The notes under the pieces: model-generated | The model's input: the letters and a program-made list of their open reading frames with translations, nothing else | Told to the model about the DNA's origin: nothing | Databases searched by the model: none | Position numbers and translations under genes: made by a program | In this document: one piece after another, positions 18,844 to 27,107 of the stretch | How positions within the stretch are numbered: position 1 is the first letter of the stretch | How the letters are laid out: each line of letters begins with the position of its first letter | Assembly: GCF_018100795.1 (NCBI RefSeq) | Contig: NZ_JAGJDY010000001.1 | Span: 62,001 to 126,000, forward strand | From: Alteromonas sp. MMG017 | GTDB lineage: Bacteria > Pseudomonadota > Gammaproteobacteria > Enterobacterales > Alteromonadaceae | Reading direction: 5' to 3' | DNA: 64,000 bases

Positions 18844-20223
18844 CTATGCGCGTTGAGTGTCTTCTAACTTACGAGGGAAGGATAGTGTGACGCTTAGGCC
18901 ACCTTCTTCTCTTGTCACTGCTTTTATTGCGCCATGATGCAATTCTACGGCAGCTTTTGCAATGGATAAGCCCAAGCCTACCCCGCCAGAAGCTCTTTCT
19001 CGGGCTAGGGTTGCACGATAAAAAGGAGCAAATACCCGTTCGCACTCTTCACTTGATAAACCTTCACCATCGTCGCAAATGGTCACTGCCCACTCGGTTT
19101 CAGTCACCGTAAACTCAACCGTTGTTAAGTATGTGCTGTGGCGGATGGCGTTACGTAATACGTTCTCTACCGCACGGCAAAGTAAAACTTGGTCTACCAA
19201 TACCGTCAGCTTGGGTATTTCGTCTATATCGAGGGCTTTATTACTATTCGCGGCTTCAAACTGCCCATCGGTAAAAATGTCGCGAAACAACAGAGATAAA
19301 GAATAGGAAGAGAAGGTGGTTACCCCGTTTTCAGCGCGACTTAGTTCCAACAATTGCGTGACTAGGGCTTCCATACGCTCAGCTTCTCGTTCAATACGCG
19401 CTAGTGACGCAGGGTCAACATTTTGCTGATGCGCCAAGCCAAGAGCCATTTGCAATCGTGCAAGGGGAGAACGTAGTTCGTGGGATATATCCGCCAGTAA
19501 GCGCTTTTGGGCGCTCCACATTTTTTCCAGCTGATTAGCCATTGAATTGAAATCTCTACCCAACTGACCTAGCTCATCTTGGCGCTTATCCGTGTTATCA
19601 ATACGCGTGTCCCAATCGCCATTTGATAGTAAGCGAGCAGACTTTTGAATGCGTAGAATTGGACGGGTAAGCGATTTTGCGAATAACCATGACAATAGAA
19701 ACGTAGTTACAATGGCAATACAGAGAAACAACATAAAAGGAGGGGATTTTTCGCCAAGCGGTTCAAATTTCGCAAAAAACAGTGCAAATCGTTTTCCATC
19801 TCGTTCAAAGAACACAGGCCCGGTTATCTTTAAGGCGCCACGATTCAGCGTAATAGGTACTTTTTGATCGACAATACGCTGAATATCTTTTCTATCCTCT
19901 TCGCGTAAGGGAGGACCACCTGAGGCTATCACACGCCCCGACTCTACATGAACTGCGATGGCTCGACCTCTTAAAGCGCGAGCACTTCTATCAATTGCCA
20001 CTCTCAATGGCCCACGCATCGCATTGTCACTGTTAATACCATCAAGGACACGCTCTAGTTGGTCGAGTTCTTTTACAGAAGGCGTATTGACCTCAAGCTC
20101 TTCAAAGAAAAAGCGACTCCCCCACCCTGCTAGTACAGCGGTAAAAATAAAGGTTGCCCAAAACCATAAAAACAAACGCCCCATAATGGCGCGGGCTGGG
20201 TTTAATTTGCGTAGAAACGTCAT
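18844..20223 (-). CDS. cpxA: CpxA-type envelope-stress sensor histidine kinase
   Basis: 459 residues. Transmembrane helix at about 12-33, a periplasmic sensor domain to about 165, a second helix (FMLFLCIAIVTTFLLSWLF), then HAMP, HisKA and HATPase. The phosphorylated His is in DISHELRSPLARLQMAL. The ATP lid blocks are NVLRNAIRHS (N box), DDGEG (G1) and GVGLGLSIAKAAVELH (G2). It responds to envelope protein misfolding and phosphorylates CpxR. The start overlaps the cpxR stop (ATGA), so the two are translationally coupled. Confidence 0.93.
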   Translation of the reverse strand: MTFLRKLNPARAIMGRLFLWFWATFIFTAVLAGWGSRFFFEELEVNTPSVKELDQLERVLDGINSDNAMRGPLRVAIDRSARALRGRAIAVHVESGRVIASGGPPLREEDRKDIQRIVDQKVPITLNRGALKITGPVFFERDGKRFALFFAKFEPLGEKSPPFMLFLCIAIVTTFLLSWLFAKSLTRPILRIQKSARLLSNGDWDTRIDNTDKRQDELGQLGRDFNSMANQLEKMWSAQKRLLADISHELRSPLARLQMALGLAHQQNVDPASLARIEREAERMEALVTQLLELSRAENGVTTFSSYSLSLLFRDIFTDGQFEAANSNKALDIDEIPKLTVLVDQVLLCRAVENVLRNAIRHSTYLTTVEFTVTETEWAVTICDDGEGLSSEECERVFAPFYRATLARERASGGVGLGLSIAKAAVELHHGAIKAVTREEGGLSVTLSFPRKLEDTQRA

Positions 20224-20930
20224 TGACCAGATAGCAACATGTAACCCACACCACGAATAGTTTTAATTTTTTCGATAGTGCTAATAGCGGCTATTTTTTT
20301 ACGTAAGTTACTCACATGCATATCGATACTTCTATCAAACGCTTGAAGCGATTTACCTAAAACCTTCAAACTAATTTCTTCTTTTGTTACTCGGCTTCCT
20401 GGGTTTAGCATTAGTAACCGGAGGATAGAAAACTCTGTACTGGTTAAGGTCATTTCAACCTCACCGACTTTGGCGACCTGGCTACTGCTACTTAAAAATA
20501 GCTCGTTCACAATCAAGTCTTGTTCAATAGTACCACCGCTGTTGGTCAAAGCTAGTCTTCGAAATATGGCTTTAATTCGCGCCACCAGCTCTCTATGATT
20601 AAATGGCTTTGGCAAGTAATCGTCAGCACCTAGCTCTAACCCTAGAATGCGGTCGTAGTCGTCACCGCGCGCCGTTAACATTAGCACTGGTGTAGCATGG
20701 CTCACTCTTAATTTCTTAAGTACATCGAAGCCATCCATTTTAGGCATCATGACATCAAGCAAAATAAGATCGTAATGACCACCAGCCGTCGCTTCCGCCA
20801 ACCCTGCCTGTCCGTCATTACTGACCTGAATTTGATACCCCATACTTGATAGATAGGTGGCTAGCATGTCAGTTAGTTCATTATCATCATCGATAATAAG
20901 AATAGACTGTAAATGAAACTCTGAACTCAT
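20220..20930 (-). CDS. cpxR: CpxR-type response regulator
   Basis: 236 residues, OmpR family. The receiver domain has the acidic pocket (ILIIDDDNE), the phosphorylated Asp in LILLDVMMPKMDG, Thr in MLTARG and Lys in LPKPFN. The C-terminal winged helix ends with RGVGYML. The start is uncertain: ATG at 20930 gives the usual N-terminus (SSEFHLQSILIIDDD); ATG at 20960 and an upstream start at 20999 are in frame. A CpxR box stands about 200 bases upstream, so autoregulation is likely. Confidence 0.93.
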   Translation of the reverse strand: MSSEFHLQSILIIDDDNELTDMLATYLSSMGYQIQVSNDGQAGLAEATAGGHYDLILLDVMMPKMDGFDVLKKLRVSHATPVLMLTARGDDYDRILGLELGADDYLPKPFNHRELVARIKAIFRRLALTNSGGTIEQDLIVNELFLSSSSQVAKVGEVEMTLTSTEFSILRLLMLNPGSRVTKEEISLKVLGKSLQAFDRSIDMHVSNLRKKIAAISTIEKIKTIRGVGYMLLSGQ

Positions 20931-21125
20931 GTTTTTGAAACCTACGACGGCTTGATTCATCTTTCGGATACCCAAGTATAATGCATAGAGGAATGACAAC
21001 GGTTAAATACTGCACGCTGTGCTTTAAAGCTAAGAAACACAATGAGCGGCTACCTAGCCATTCCCACACACAAACGATGGAAATGATAAACTTTGTGACC
21101 GATAGAATCTGCGTATGGTTCAAAC

Positions 21126-21141
21126 TTTACACAAGCTTTAC
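21126..21141 (-). promoter_or_regulatory. CpxR box between cpxRA and cpxP
   Basis: Two GTAAA repeats in tandem on the minus strand (TTTAC at 21126-21130 and 21137-21141 on plus), 11 bases apart. This matches the known CpxR site GTAAA-N5/6-GTAAA. It could serve both divergent units. Confidence 0.8.
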
Positions 21142-21208
21142 ACTGCATTGACTGCTTTTGCCCGCAGAGCGAGTAAGCTTCTGGAGTGCGAATACAAAGG
21201 AGACGCCC

Positions 21209-22033
21209 GTGAAATCAATTCTCATTGCTGGGTTATTAGCTACCACTTTTACCCTAGCCCATAACGCTAGTGCGGCCCCCAATGGCCCCAAAATGCGAGA
21301 TCATGCTCCTGGGATGGAAATGATCAAAACGTTAAGCCGCCTTTCTCTCTCTTCAGAGCAAATGGATGAGGTGAAAAACCTTGTAACCGCGTTTAAGGCC
21401 AACCACGAACGGCCAGACGCTCCCCCAAAGAAACCAGAAATGTCCGGTTTCGCCAGCCTGTCGGAAAGTGAAATTCGTCGTTTTGTTGAAACCAGAATGC
21501 TGAAACAACATGAGCAGCATTTTGCTATTGCCGAACTTCGTAGTCAGATTTATCGCCTGCTTTCAGAGTCGCAACGCAATATGCTAACCGAGTTTGAAGC
21601 TAAGCGGGAAACTAAGCGAGAAGCAGCCCACGGTCTGAAAAGAGGGGCTAATAGAGGTGCTGACAGAAGTGCTATGCGAGGCCAGCCACCAAGAGGCCCT
21701 CGCCTACCGTTTGAAGAACTGCAACTGACTGACGAGCAGCTAGCATCACTAGAAACCTTAAACGCCACTTTTCGTGAAACCCGCTTTCAACACAAAGTGA
21801 CAATGGATGCACTCAAAGACGCTCGAAAAGCTCTTGTAAGAAGTGGCAATTTTTCTGAATCTGCGTGGGATGCCCTTTATGCTGAATATAAAGATGATCT
21901 CGTTAACGCAGCAATAGAAGACATTACTCATAAACAAGCCACGTATGCTGTACTGACCGACGCCCAGCAAGTCGAGATGCAGCAAAAGCGCGAAAACATG
22001 GACGCGCTTCGCCGTTTGTTTAGCGATAACTAA
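21209..22033 (+). CDS. cpxP: CpxP/Spy-like periplasmic stress protein
   Basis: 274 residues, longer than E. coli CpxP (166). Signal peptide KSILIAGLLATTFTLAHNASAA, then helical regions with LTxxQ-type motifs (LSLSSEQMDEVK, LQLTDEQLASLE, LTDAQQVEM), the mark of the CpxP/Spy family. The middle is rich in Arg and Gly (KRGANRGADRSAMRG). CpxP binds misfolded periplasmic protein and inhibits CpxA. The length and repeated motifs suggest two Spy-like domains. GTG at 21209 has AAGGAG upstream. Divergent from cpxRA, with the CpxR box between. Confidence 0.82.
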   Translation: MKSILIAGLLATTFTLAHNASAAPNGPKMRDHAPGMEMIKTLSRLSLSSEQMDEVKNLVTAFKANHERPDAPPKKPEMSGFASLSESEIRRFVETRMLKQHEQHFAIAELRSQIYRLLSESQRNMLTEFEAKRETKREAAHGLKRGANRGADRSAMRGQPPRGPRLPFEELQLTDEQLASLETLNATFRETRFQHKVTMDALKDARKALVRSGNFSESAWDALYAEYKDDLVNAAIEDITHKQATYAVLTDAQQVEMQQKRENMDALRRLFSDN

Positions 22034-22076
22034 CCCTATTGGCTAGAAACAGATAACAACATGGAACGTAAGCAAA

Positions 22077-22107
22077 GACGCAAACTCTTAGTTTGCGTCT
22101 TTTTTTT
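22077..22107. terminator. Terminator shared by cpxP and flgT, overlapping the flgT stop
   Basis: Stem GACGCAAACT / AGTTTGCGTC with a 3-nt loop, then eight T on plus. The right arm lies inside the last codons of flgT (minus strand), so the convergent genes share coding and terminator sequence. Confidence 0.88.
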
Positions 22108-23278
22108 GTACTGGCGAAACAATGTCGTATAAGTGAACCGCCGATTCAGCGCCTTCAACCTTCAGCACACTCACTTCATCACCTAAATGGGTAATAGCAA
22201 ATTGCCCATTTTCTACTGGTAACATAACGCTCTTAGTGGGTGATAAAAGCACCGGTAATGACTGCTGTTTATATAACTGAAAGCTGTCACCTTCGCGAAT
22301 ACCTTGGGCAACACCTAAATCGACAATTATCTGCTGATTACTCGTATTAACCACTCGCGCAAAAGTGGGCTCGCAGGTAATGGCGGCAGAGATATCGGTT
22401 ACCGCTGCATTTACTGTATTTAGTACCATTCGCCCGTACTCACTGCGCCAAAACAAGCTGTTATTAGTATCAACTTGATAGCTATTTTCAAACCCCCAGT
22501 CTGCCTCACTGTGATAACTGTCGTTATAAATGATGCGTTGCCTGAAGGTATCTAATACAAACACTTGAAGGGTAAAGTTGCGTCTAACCGCCACCTCGTC
22601 ACTGTCAAAAAAAGATTCACTTTGTGCTATCTGCTCAAACAAGCTGACGTCTTTTATATAGCCGAAGAGTGCGAATTGCTGACCATAGGTATCACGTAAG
22701 TAGGTAGATTTTTGTTGCAACTCTACCCCTGATAGCGCTTCGGCAGACCACATATCGGCGTTTGTCATGGCCTGTGATATTTGCATAACGTTAGGCGTAT
22801 CTGCAGTATTTTTCAGTTGCTGCGCGAATCGTTGCGTAATGTGTTTACCAATATTATAAATACCGCCTGTGGCCGCCTGTCGTGAATCGAGTAAGGCAAA
22901 GTGGGTCACCAGCAAACGCTTTTGAAAACGATTGGGTTCGCAGTCAAATAAAGGGGTTAAATTAACATTCACCACTACCGATAGCACATTGTCTTGAACG
23001 CTTTCGCTGATAATTTCGACCCGCTGTATTCGACCCGCGGTACGAAGCTCGGCTTTACTGCTAAGTATTAACCCATTAATTAAAACATCTTCGGCGGCAA
23101 TAACACTTCCGCTCTTATACGACGCATCGGCAATCGCATTTTTAATCACCGTAGGGCGTACAGAATCTAAGTCTGCACCGGTAAAATTGAGACTAGCTTC
23201 ACCTTGTACCCAAATGGCCATGGCTGCGCCGTGCCACATGGTTATTACTGCTATACCCAGACGAAAATAGCCTTTCAT
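22088..23278 (-). CDS. flgT: Flagellar assembly protein FlgT
   Basis: 396 residues with a signal peptide (FRLGIAVITMWHGAAMA). Three-part periplasmic protein. In Vibrio FlgT forms the H ring around the basal body and helps stator units assemble in sodium-driven polar motors. Family blocks seen: WVQGEASLNFTGADLDSVR at the mature N-terminus, CEPNRFQKRLLV in the middle, and a C-terminal domain with VDLGVAQGIREGDSFQLYK. The start at 23278 has AGGTG 6 nt upstream; an in-frame GTG at 23287 overlaps that site. It follows flgH by 12 bases, so the two form one transcript. Confidence 0.9.
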   Translation of the reverse strand: MKGYFRLGIAVITMWHGAAMAIWVQGEASLNFTGADLDSVRPTVIKNAIADASYKSGSVIAAEDVLINGLILSSKAELRTAGRIQRVEIISESVQDNVLSVVVNVNLTPLFDCEPNRFQKRLLVTHFALLDSRQAATGGIYNIGKHITQRFAQQLKNTADTPNVMQISQAMTNADMWSAEALSGVELQQKSTYLRDTYGQQFALFGYIKDVSLFEQIAQSESFFDSDEVAVRRNFTLQVFVLDTFRQRIIYNDSYHSEADWGFENSYQVDTNNSLFWRSEYGRMVLNTVNAAVTDISAAITCEPTFARVVNTSNQQIIVDLGVAQGIREGDSFQLYKQQSLPVLLSPTKSVMLPVENGQFAITHLGDEVSVLKVEGAESAVHLYDIVSPVQKKDAN

Positions 23279-23290
23279 GCTTTTCACCTA

Positions 23291-24040
23291 CTAACCGAAT
23301 ATTGCGAACAATTTGTCTATTACAGAGCGCTCTTGGTTCTCTTGCAAATCTCCGGTGCCGCTATATTCAATAAGTGCGTTACCCACTTTTGAAGACACCA
23401 CCGTATTGCTTTCATCCACATCTTGCTTGCGTACTTCACCTGAAAAACGAATATATTCTTTCCCTTTATTCATGGTTATCCATTTTTCCCCGGTGACCAG
23501 CAGGTTTCCCGCTGGCGTAATCGCGGTAACGTAAACCGTTATACTTCCTTGCAGTGAATTTGACTGGCTTGATTGGGCCGAACTGGTAAATTCGCTGTCT
23601 TGCTCATGGTCTACTTCAAGATCATCACCTTCAATTTGAATTCCCCCTACCCGCACAGTTAAAGGTTCTATATCAAAGGTGCTGTTCTTATCTTGGTTGT
23701 AATCGAGTGACTTCTCAGACTGGGTGGTTTCATCCAGCTTTATCAAAATCATATCGCCAACTTTGTACTGGCTATGACGCTGATATAACCCCATGGCCAA
23801 CTCTGGATTAAATAAAGAGCCGCTAGGAATACGAACTTGTTCAACAGAATAAGCCCGCGGCGGGGCATAAGTAGGATCGCCTGGTGCAGGTTCATCAGAG
23901 GTGGGCGAGATAGCGCGTTGCTCTACTTTTGGATTGGTTGGACTGCTTGCCACCACTTCTTCTTCTTGTGAAACCGTTTGGGCGCAACCGGTCATTGTAA
24001 AGATAAGGGCAAGAAACACTTTCTGGCATCGATTTTTCAT
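23291..24040 (-). CDS. flgH: Flagellar L-ring lipoprotein FlgH
   Basis: 249 residues. Outer-membrane lipoprotein of the L ring that bushes the flagellar rod. Signal with lipobox FTMTGCAQ (lipidated Cys at about residue 19). Family blocks: GSLFNPELAMGLYQRHSQYKVGD (in two parts GSLFNPE and YKVGDMILIKLDE), NLLVTGEKW and EYIRFSGEVR near the C-terminus, ending DKLFAIFG. It lies outside any flgBCDEFGIJ run, which is unusual. A Pro/Thr-rich linker follows the lipidated Cys. Start at ATG 24040 rather than the long upstream frame because of the lipoprotein signal. Confidence 0.92.
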   Translation of the reverse strand: MKNRCQKVFLALIFTMTGCAQTVSQEEEVVASSPTNPKVEQRAISPTSDEPAPGDPTYAPPRAYSVEQVRIPSGSLFNPELAMGLYQRHSQYKVGDMILIKLDETTQSEKSLDYNQDKNSTFDIEPLTVRVGGIQIEGDDLEVDHEQDSEFTSSAQSSQSNSLQGSITVYVTAITPAGNLLVTGEKWITMNKGKEYIRFSGEVRKQDVDESNTVVSSKVGNALIEYSGTGDLQENQERSVIDKLFAIFG

Positions 24041-24199
24041 AATGTGCTCTGAAGGAAATAAAAAATAATGTTGTTTAAGTGCCATCCATGACCCGAACAG
24101 GAGCAAGTTTAAACGAATAATTTCAACACGAAATACGTTCTTTAGTAACTTTGCAAAACCTTTACAAAACAATGATATGCCTGCGGGTATGGGGGAGTT

Positions 24200-25045
24200 A
24201 TGGCCATTGAAACATCTACACAAGGCACAATAAATTCGCTGCTTTCAGCAGTGCCGTCAGCGGGGGAAAATTCCACCTCCACTACGACAGAGGAAGCGGC
24301 AACAACTAGCCAGTCTTTGCCGTCTATGTTTGCCGCTTTGTTGTCAAATGAAGAAGCCAGCAATGACGAAACGTCAGAAACGTCAAGTTCACAAAGCAGT
24401 ACTAGCACAAGTCAATTTGATACCAGCTTGTTATCGAACCTCGTCACTGATGACGCCATTAGCCTAATGCAAAATCAATTGCTTGGTGCCCTGCAAAATA
24501 ATGTTTTCGCGGCGCTGACTGCGGCAGCATCAACGTCTTCAACTGACACCGCAGCGCAGTCATCAAGCAGTACTTCGTCTTCAACAACCGATTCAACTGC
24601 TGTTGAAGCAGCAAGTACAGAAACCGACCTGCCAACAACTTCGATGTTCGATAGCATGATGACATCAGCATTTGGTGAGGATGGATTGGGGCTGCAAGAC
24701 GGTTTTGACACACTCAATATTGTAAACCATTTACCGATTGTGTCTGATATTTATGAGGCGACGACATCAAGCCATATTGCAGCGGCTTCCAGTATGGCAG
24801 GCAGCTTCTTATATGGTGGTCTCGGGGGATTACTTTATAACGCCGTCGACCTCACTGTAGAGGGACTTACCGGTAAAAGTATCTCAAATAATTTATGGGA
24901 CGCCGGTAAACAAATAATCAATGGCAATGCAGCCACCGAAAGCACCGGAGAAAATAGCTTAATGGTAGATGAGGCCGATGGCGAGACGTCATCAACTGCC
25001 GCTAGTGACGTTTATGAATTTGTACGTCGACAAGCTGGTGGTTAA
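24200..25045 (+). CDS. Ser/Thr-rich protein of unknown function, divergent from flgH-flgT
   Basis: 281 residues. I do not recognise a family. Residues 1-150 are Ser/Thr/Ala-rich, disordered and acidic, with short hydrophobic islands (LPSMFAALLSNEE, LMQNQLLGALQNNVFAALT). The second part has an ordered-looking block (NIVNHLPIVSDIYEATTSS, GGLGGLLYNAVDLTVEGLTG, NLWDAGKQIING). There is no signal peptide. GGGGGAG sits only 2 nt before the ATG, which is tighter than usual. The composition is like flagellar export substrates or FliK-type proteins, and the place beside flgH hints at motility. This is inference only. Confidence 0.6.
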   Translation: MAIETSTQGTINSLLSAVPSAGENSTSTTTEEAATTSQSLPSMFAALLSNEEASNDETSETSSSQSSTSTSQFDTSLLSNLVTDDAISLMQNQLLGALQNNVFAALTAAASTSSTDTAAQSSSSTSSSTTDSTAVEAASTETDLPTTSMFDSMMTSAFGEDGLGLQDGFDTLNIVNHLPIVSDIYEATTSSHIAAASSMAGSFLYGGLGGLLYNAVDLTVEGLTGKSISNNLWDAGKQIINGNAATESTGENSLMVDEADGETSSTAASDVYEFVRRQAGG

Positions 25046-25155
25046 TGGGTTGCGCTAACCTTGGGGAGCTAATGTGTGAGCGTTCTATATGTAAGCGTTT
25101 TGTGTTTAAAAGCTAGGTGCTTAAGAGATATAAGCGGCGGCTAGCGCCGCTACGC

Positions 25156-25566
25156 TTAGAAGTTAGGCTTAATGGGTTTGTATTCAGACGACAAGAAAAG
25201 CGGTGACGTTACCATTAAATCAGCGGTGGCTGGCGTACATGCCACTGGCACATTCCACACTGAACACAATCGCAATAGTGCGCGAACATCAGGGTCGTGA
25301 GGAGCTGCGTTTAACGGATCCCAAAAGAAAAACAGCGCATCGAGTCTGTTTTCAGCGATTAATGCACCAATTTGCTGATCGCCGCCAAGTGGACCACTTT
25401 TAAACCGTTTTACTTCTAATCCAGTTTCATCACTGATTAGCCCACCTGTAGTGCCAGTTGCCACTAGGTCACACTGCTTCATTATTTCGATGTGATTATT
25501 CACCCATGCTAGTAATTCGGGCTTTTTATGATCGTGAGCCACCAGCGCAACGGTAAGTTTACTCAT
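25156..25566 (-). CDS. mgsA: Methylglyoxal synthase
   Basis: 136 residues (E. coli 152). Converts dihydroxyacetone phosphate to methylglyoxal and phosphate, a bypass that relieves phosphorylated-sugar stress. Motifs: [12 protein letters not shown], the phosphate loop ATGTTGGLI, the [12 protein letters not shown] loop and [18 protein letters not shown] with the catalytic Asp. ATG at 25566 is used; an in-frame TTG adds five residues. It is divergent from argC across 512 bases, in a place where argE often sits in related bacteria. Confidence 0.95.
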   Translation of the reverse strand: MSKLTVALVAHDHKKPELLAWVNNHIEIMKQCDLVATGTTGGLISDETGLEVKRFKSGPLGGDQQIGALIAENRLDALFFFWDPLNAAPHDPDVRALLRLCSVWNVPVACTPATADLMVTSPLFLSSEYKPIKPNF

Positions 25567-25634
25567 ACTTAGAAATTCCAACTGTCGTTTGTTTAACCAT
25601 GGTTAATCCGTATCATCGCCGATTTATGCGATAA

Positions 25635-25652
25635 TTAGTATAAATATTCAGT
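25635..25652. promoter_or_regulatory. Single ARG-box-like site near mgsA
   Basis: TTAGTATAAATATTCAGT matches the 18-bp ArgR box consensus (WNTGAATWWWWATTCANW) at all but two fixed positions. No second box follows at 3-bp spacing, so binding alone may be weak. Confidence 0.45.
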
Positions 25653-25751
25653 TTTATACACTCAATTGTCAACATTATGTCATATCTCAGTGGCTACTAT
25701 AGATAAAACTCCTAACCAGCTATTTAATATGAGATCTATGGCACCAAAAAC

Positions 25752-25790
25752 TTAAAATATTTATACATTTTTATTGCATAAATATTCCAT
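25752..25790 (+). promoter_or_regulatory. Paired ARG boxes (ArgR operator) of the arginine operon
   Basis: Box 2, ATTGCATAAATATTCCAT (25773-25790), differs from the ArgR consensus at two positions. Box 1 at 25752-25769 (core AAAATATTTATACA) differs at about three. They are exactly 3 bp apart, the spacing known for ArgR hexamer operators. A TATAAG at 25790-25795 could be the -10 of the overlapped promoter. Confidence 0.7.
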
Positions 25791-25860
25791 ATAAGTAAAC
25801 TAGGCGACGGTTAAGGCATCCAACCCATTTTTAGGGTTGATACAGACACAGGAAGCACCG

Positions 25861-25986
25861 ATGACACAACCAACTCTCGTTCTTGGTAGTAATACTGGGA
25901 ACGTCAATGAGTTAACCTCTCCCCTGGATAGCTGCACATTGCATTGCTTGCGACGACGAATGTCTGCGAATATGCTTTTTCGGTAG
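25861..25986 (+). CDS. Putative arginine leader peptide (41 codons, CGA-CGA-CGA)
   Basis: An uninterrupted small frame from ATG at 25861 to TAG at 25984-25986. AGGAAG lies 5 nt upstream, the best ribosome site in this intergenic region. The peptide starts MTQPTLVLGSNTGNVNEL and ends with HCLRRRMSANMLFR. Codons 31-33 are CGA CGA CGA (25951-25959) and the last sense codon is CGG, so four of the last eleven residues are Arg. The stop ends 2 nt before the 5' arm of a strong terminator-like hairpin that precedes argC. The layout is that of amino-acid operon leader peptides. Translation is not proven, and a 41-codon frame can occur by chance. There is no similarity to known leader peptides that I can recall. 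Confidence 0.5.
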   Translation: MTQPTLVLGSNTGNVNELTSPLDSCTLHCLRRRMSANMLFR

Positions 25987-25988
25987 CA

Positions 25989-26070
25989 CACTTTTTACCT
26001 TTGTAATGTGGTAGCGGTTAGGCAAGGATTTACGCCAAATCAGTTTACAAAGGTAAAAAGTGATTTTTTT
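25989..26070 (+). terminator. Attenuator-like terminator hairpin before argC
   Basis: Perfect 18-bp arms CACTTTTTACCTTTGTAA (25989-26006) and TTACAAAGGTAAAAAGTG (26045-26062) enclose a 38-nt loop. Then comes A and seven T (26064-26070), ending 23 bases before the argC ATG. It lies after the ArgR operator and before the first gene, so it must be passed for the operon to be expressed. Confidence 0.75.
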
Positions 26071-26093
26071 CTCCATTTATTGAATTTCTCATT

Positions 26094-27107
26094 ATGTATA
26101 ACGTATCGATTATTGGTGCCAGTGGTTACACCGGCGCACAGCTAGTTCAATTAGTTCATCAACATCCTGCTTTGTCGCTTGAGGGGACTTATGTCTCAGA
26201 AAATAGTGCCGATGCAGGCAAAAACATTGCGGCACTTCATGGCAACCTAGCCCACCTCAACTATACGTTGACGCCTATTAGCAATGACATATTAGTAGAG
26301 TTGGCAACCAAAATGGACTTTGTGCTGTTGGCGACTCCTCATGAAGCTAGTCACGATTGGATGGAAACCTTGTCTGCGGGCAAAGCAAAAATACTAGATT
26401 TATCTGGTGCGTTTAGAATTAAAGATACCCAAGTCTTTGAGCAGTTTTATGGTTTCCCTCATACCGCGAAGGCGAGTTTGCAAGAGGCGGTATATGGGCT
26501 AGCTGAATGGTACGAAGATGATATTGCACAAGCAGATATTATTGCTGTACCTGGTTGCTACCCTACTGCCAGTTTATCCGCGCTGAAACCTTTGGCTGCT
26601 AATGGCTTACTGGATAACGCGGTTCGCCCTGTGATCAATGCGGTATCGGGTGTATCCGGTGCGGGTAGAAAAGCCAGCCTAACGTCAAGTTTCTATGAAG
26701 TAAGCTTGCAAGCTTATGGCGTACTTGGCCATCGTCATACACCAGAAATTGAAGCCTATTTAGCAACCCCGGTTATATTTACCCCTCATTTAGGTAACTT
26801 CAAACGGGGCATACTTGCGACGGTTACGGTTAAACTAAACAAAGGCGTGACCAGCGCTCAATTAGATGCCGCCTTTACCGAAGCTTATACTAATGCACCT
26901 TTAGTAAGATTACGTTCAAGTTTCCCTAAAATTGACGATGTGGCGCATACGCCTTTTGTTGATTTACACTGGAAGCTTGATGAAACATCTGGTTATGCAG
27001 TAGTGACGGCAGCTATCGACAATGTCATGAAAGGGGCTGCATCACAGGCCATTCAATGCCTTAATATTATGACTGCCCAGCCGGTTGAAACAGGACTCGT
27101 GCAATAA
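26094..27107 (+). CDS. argC: N-acetyl-gamma-glutamyl-phosphate reductase
   Basis: 337 residues. Third step of arginine synthesis: NADPH reduction of N-acetylglutamyl phosphate to the semialdehyde. N-terminal Rossmann loop [10 protein letters not shown], catalytic Cys in VPGCYPTAS (about residue 157), HRHTPEIE and the C-terminal [10 protein letters not shown] region. There is no good Shine-Dalgarno sequence before the ATG (TTTCTCATT), which is unusual for the first gene of an operon and may matter for control. The stop overlaps the argB start (TAATG). Confidence 0.97.
   Translation: MYNVSIIGASGYTGAQLVQLVHQHPALSLEGTYVSENSADAGKNIAALHGNLAHLNYTLTPISNDILVELATKMDFVLLATPHEASHDWMETLSAGKAKILDLSGAFRIKDTQVFEQFYGFPHTAKASLQEAVYGLAEWYEDDIAQADIIAVPGCYPTASLSALKPLAANGLLDNAVRPVINAVSGVSGAGRKASLTSSFYEVSLQAYGVLGHRHTPEIEAYLATPVIFTPHLGNFKRGILATVTVKLNKGVTSAQLDAAFTEAYTNAPLVRLRSSFPKIDDVAHTPFVDLHWKLDETSGYAVVTAAIDNVMKGAASQAIQCLNIMTAQPVETGLVQ

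Noticed and set aside
25800..25991. 63-codon minus-strand frame opposite the proposed arginine leader peptide
   Set aside because: No ribosome site or family; it lies antisense to the better-supported leader ORF.
25861..26070. Riboswitch (for example guanidine, mini-ykkC) before argC
   Set aside because: I looked for the paired ACGR-loop hairpins and did not find them; the Arg-codon ORF plus terminator explains the region better.
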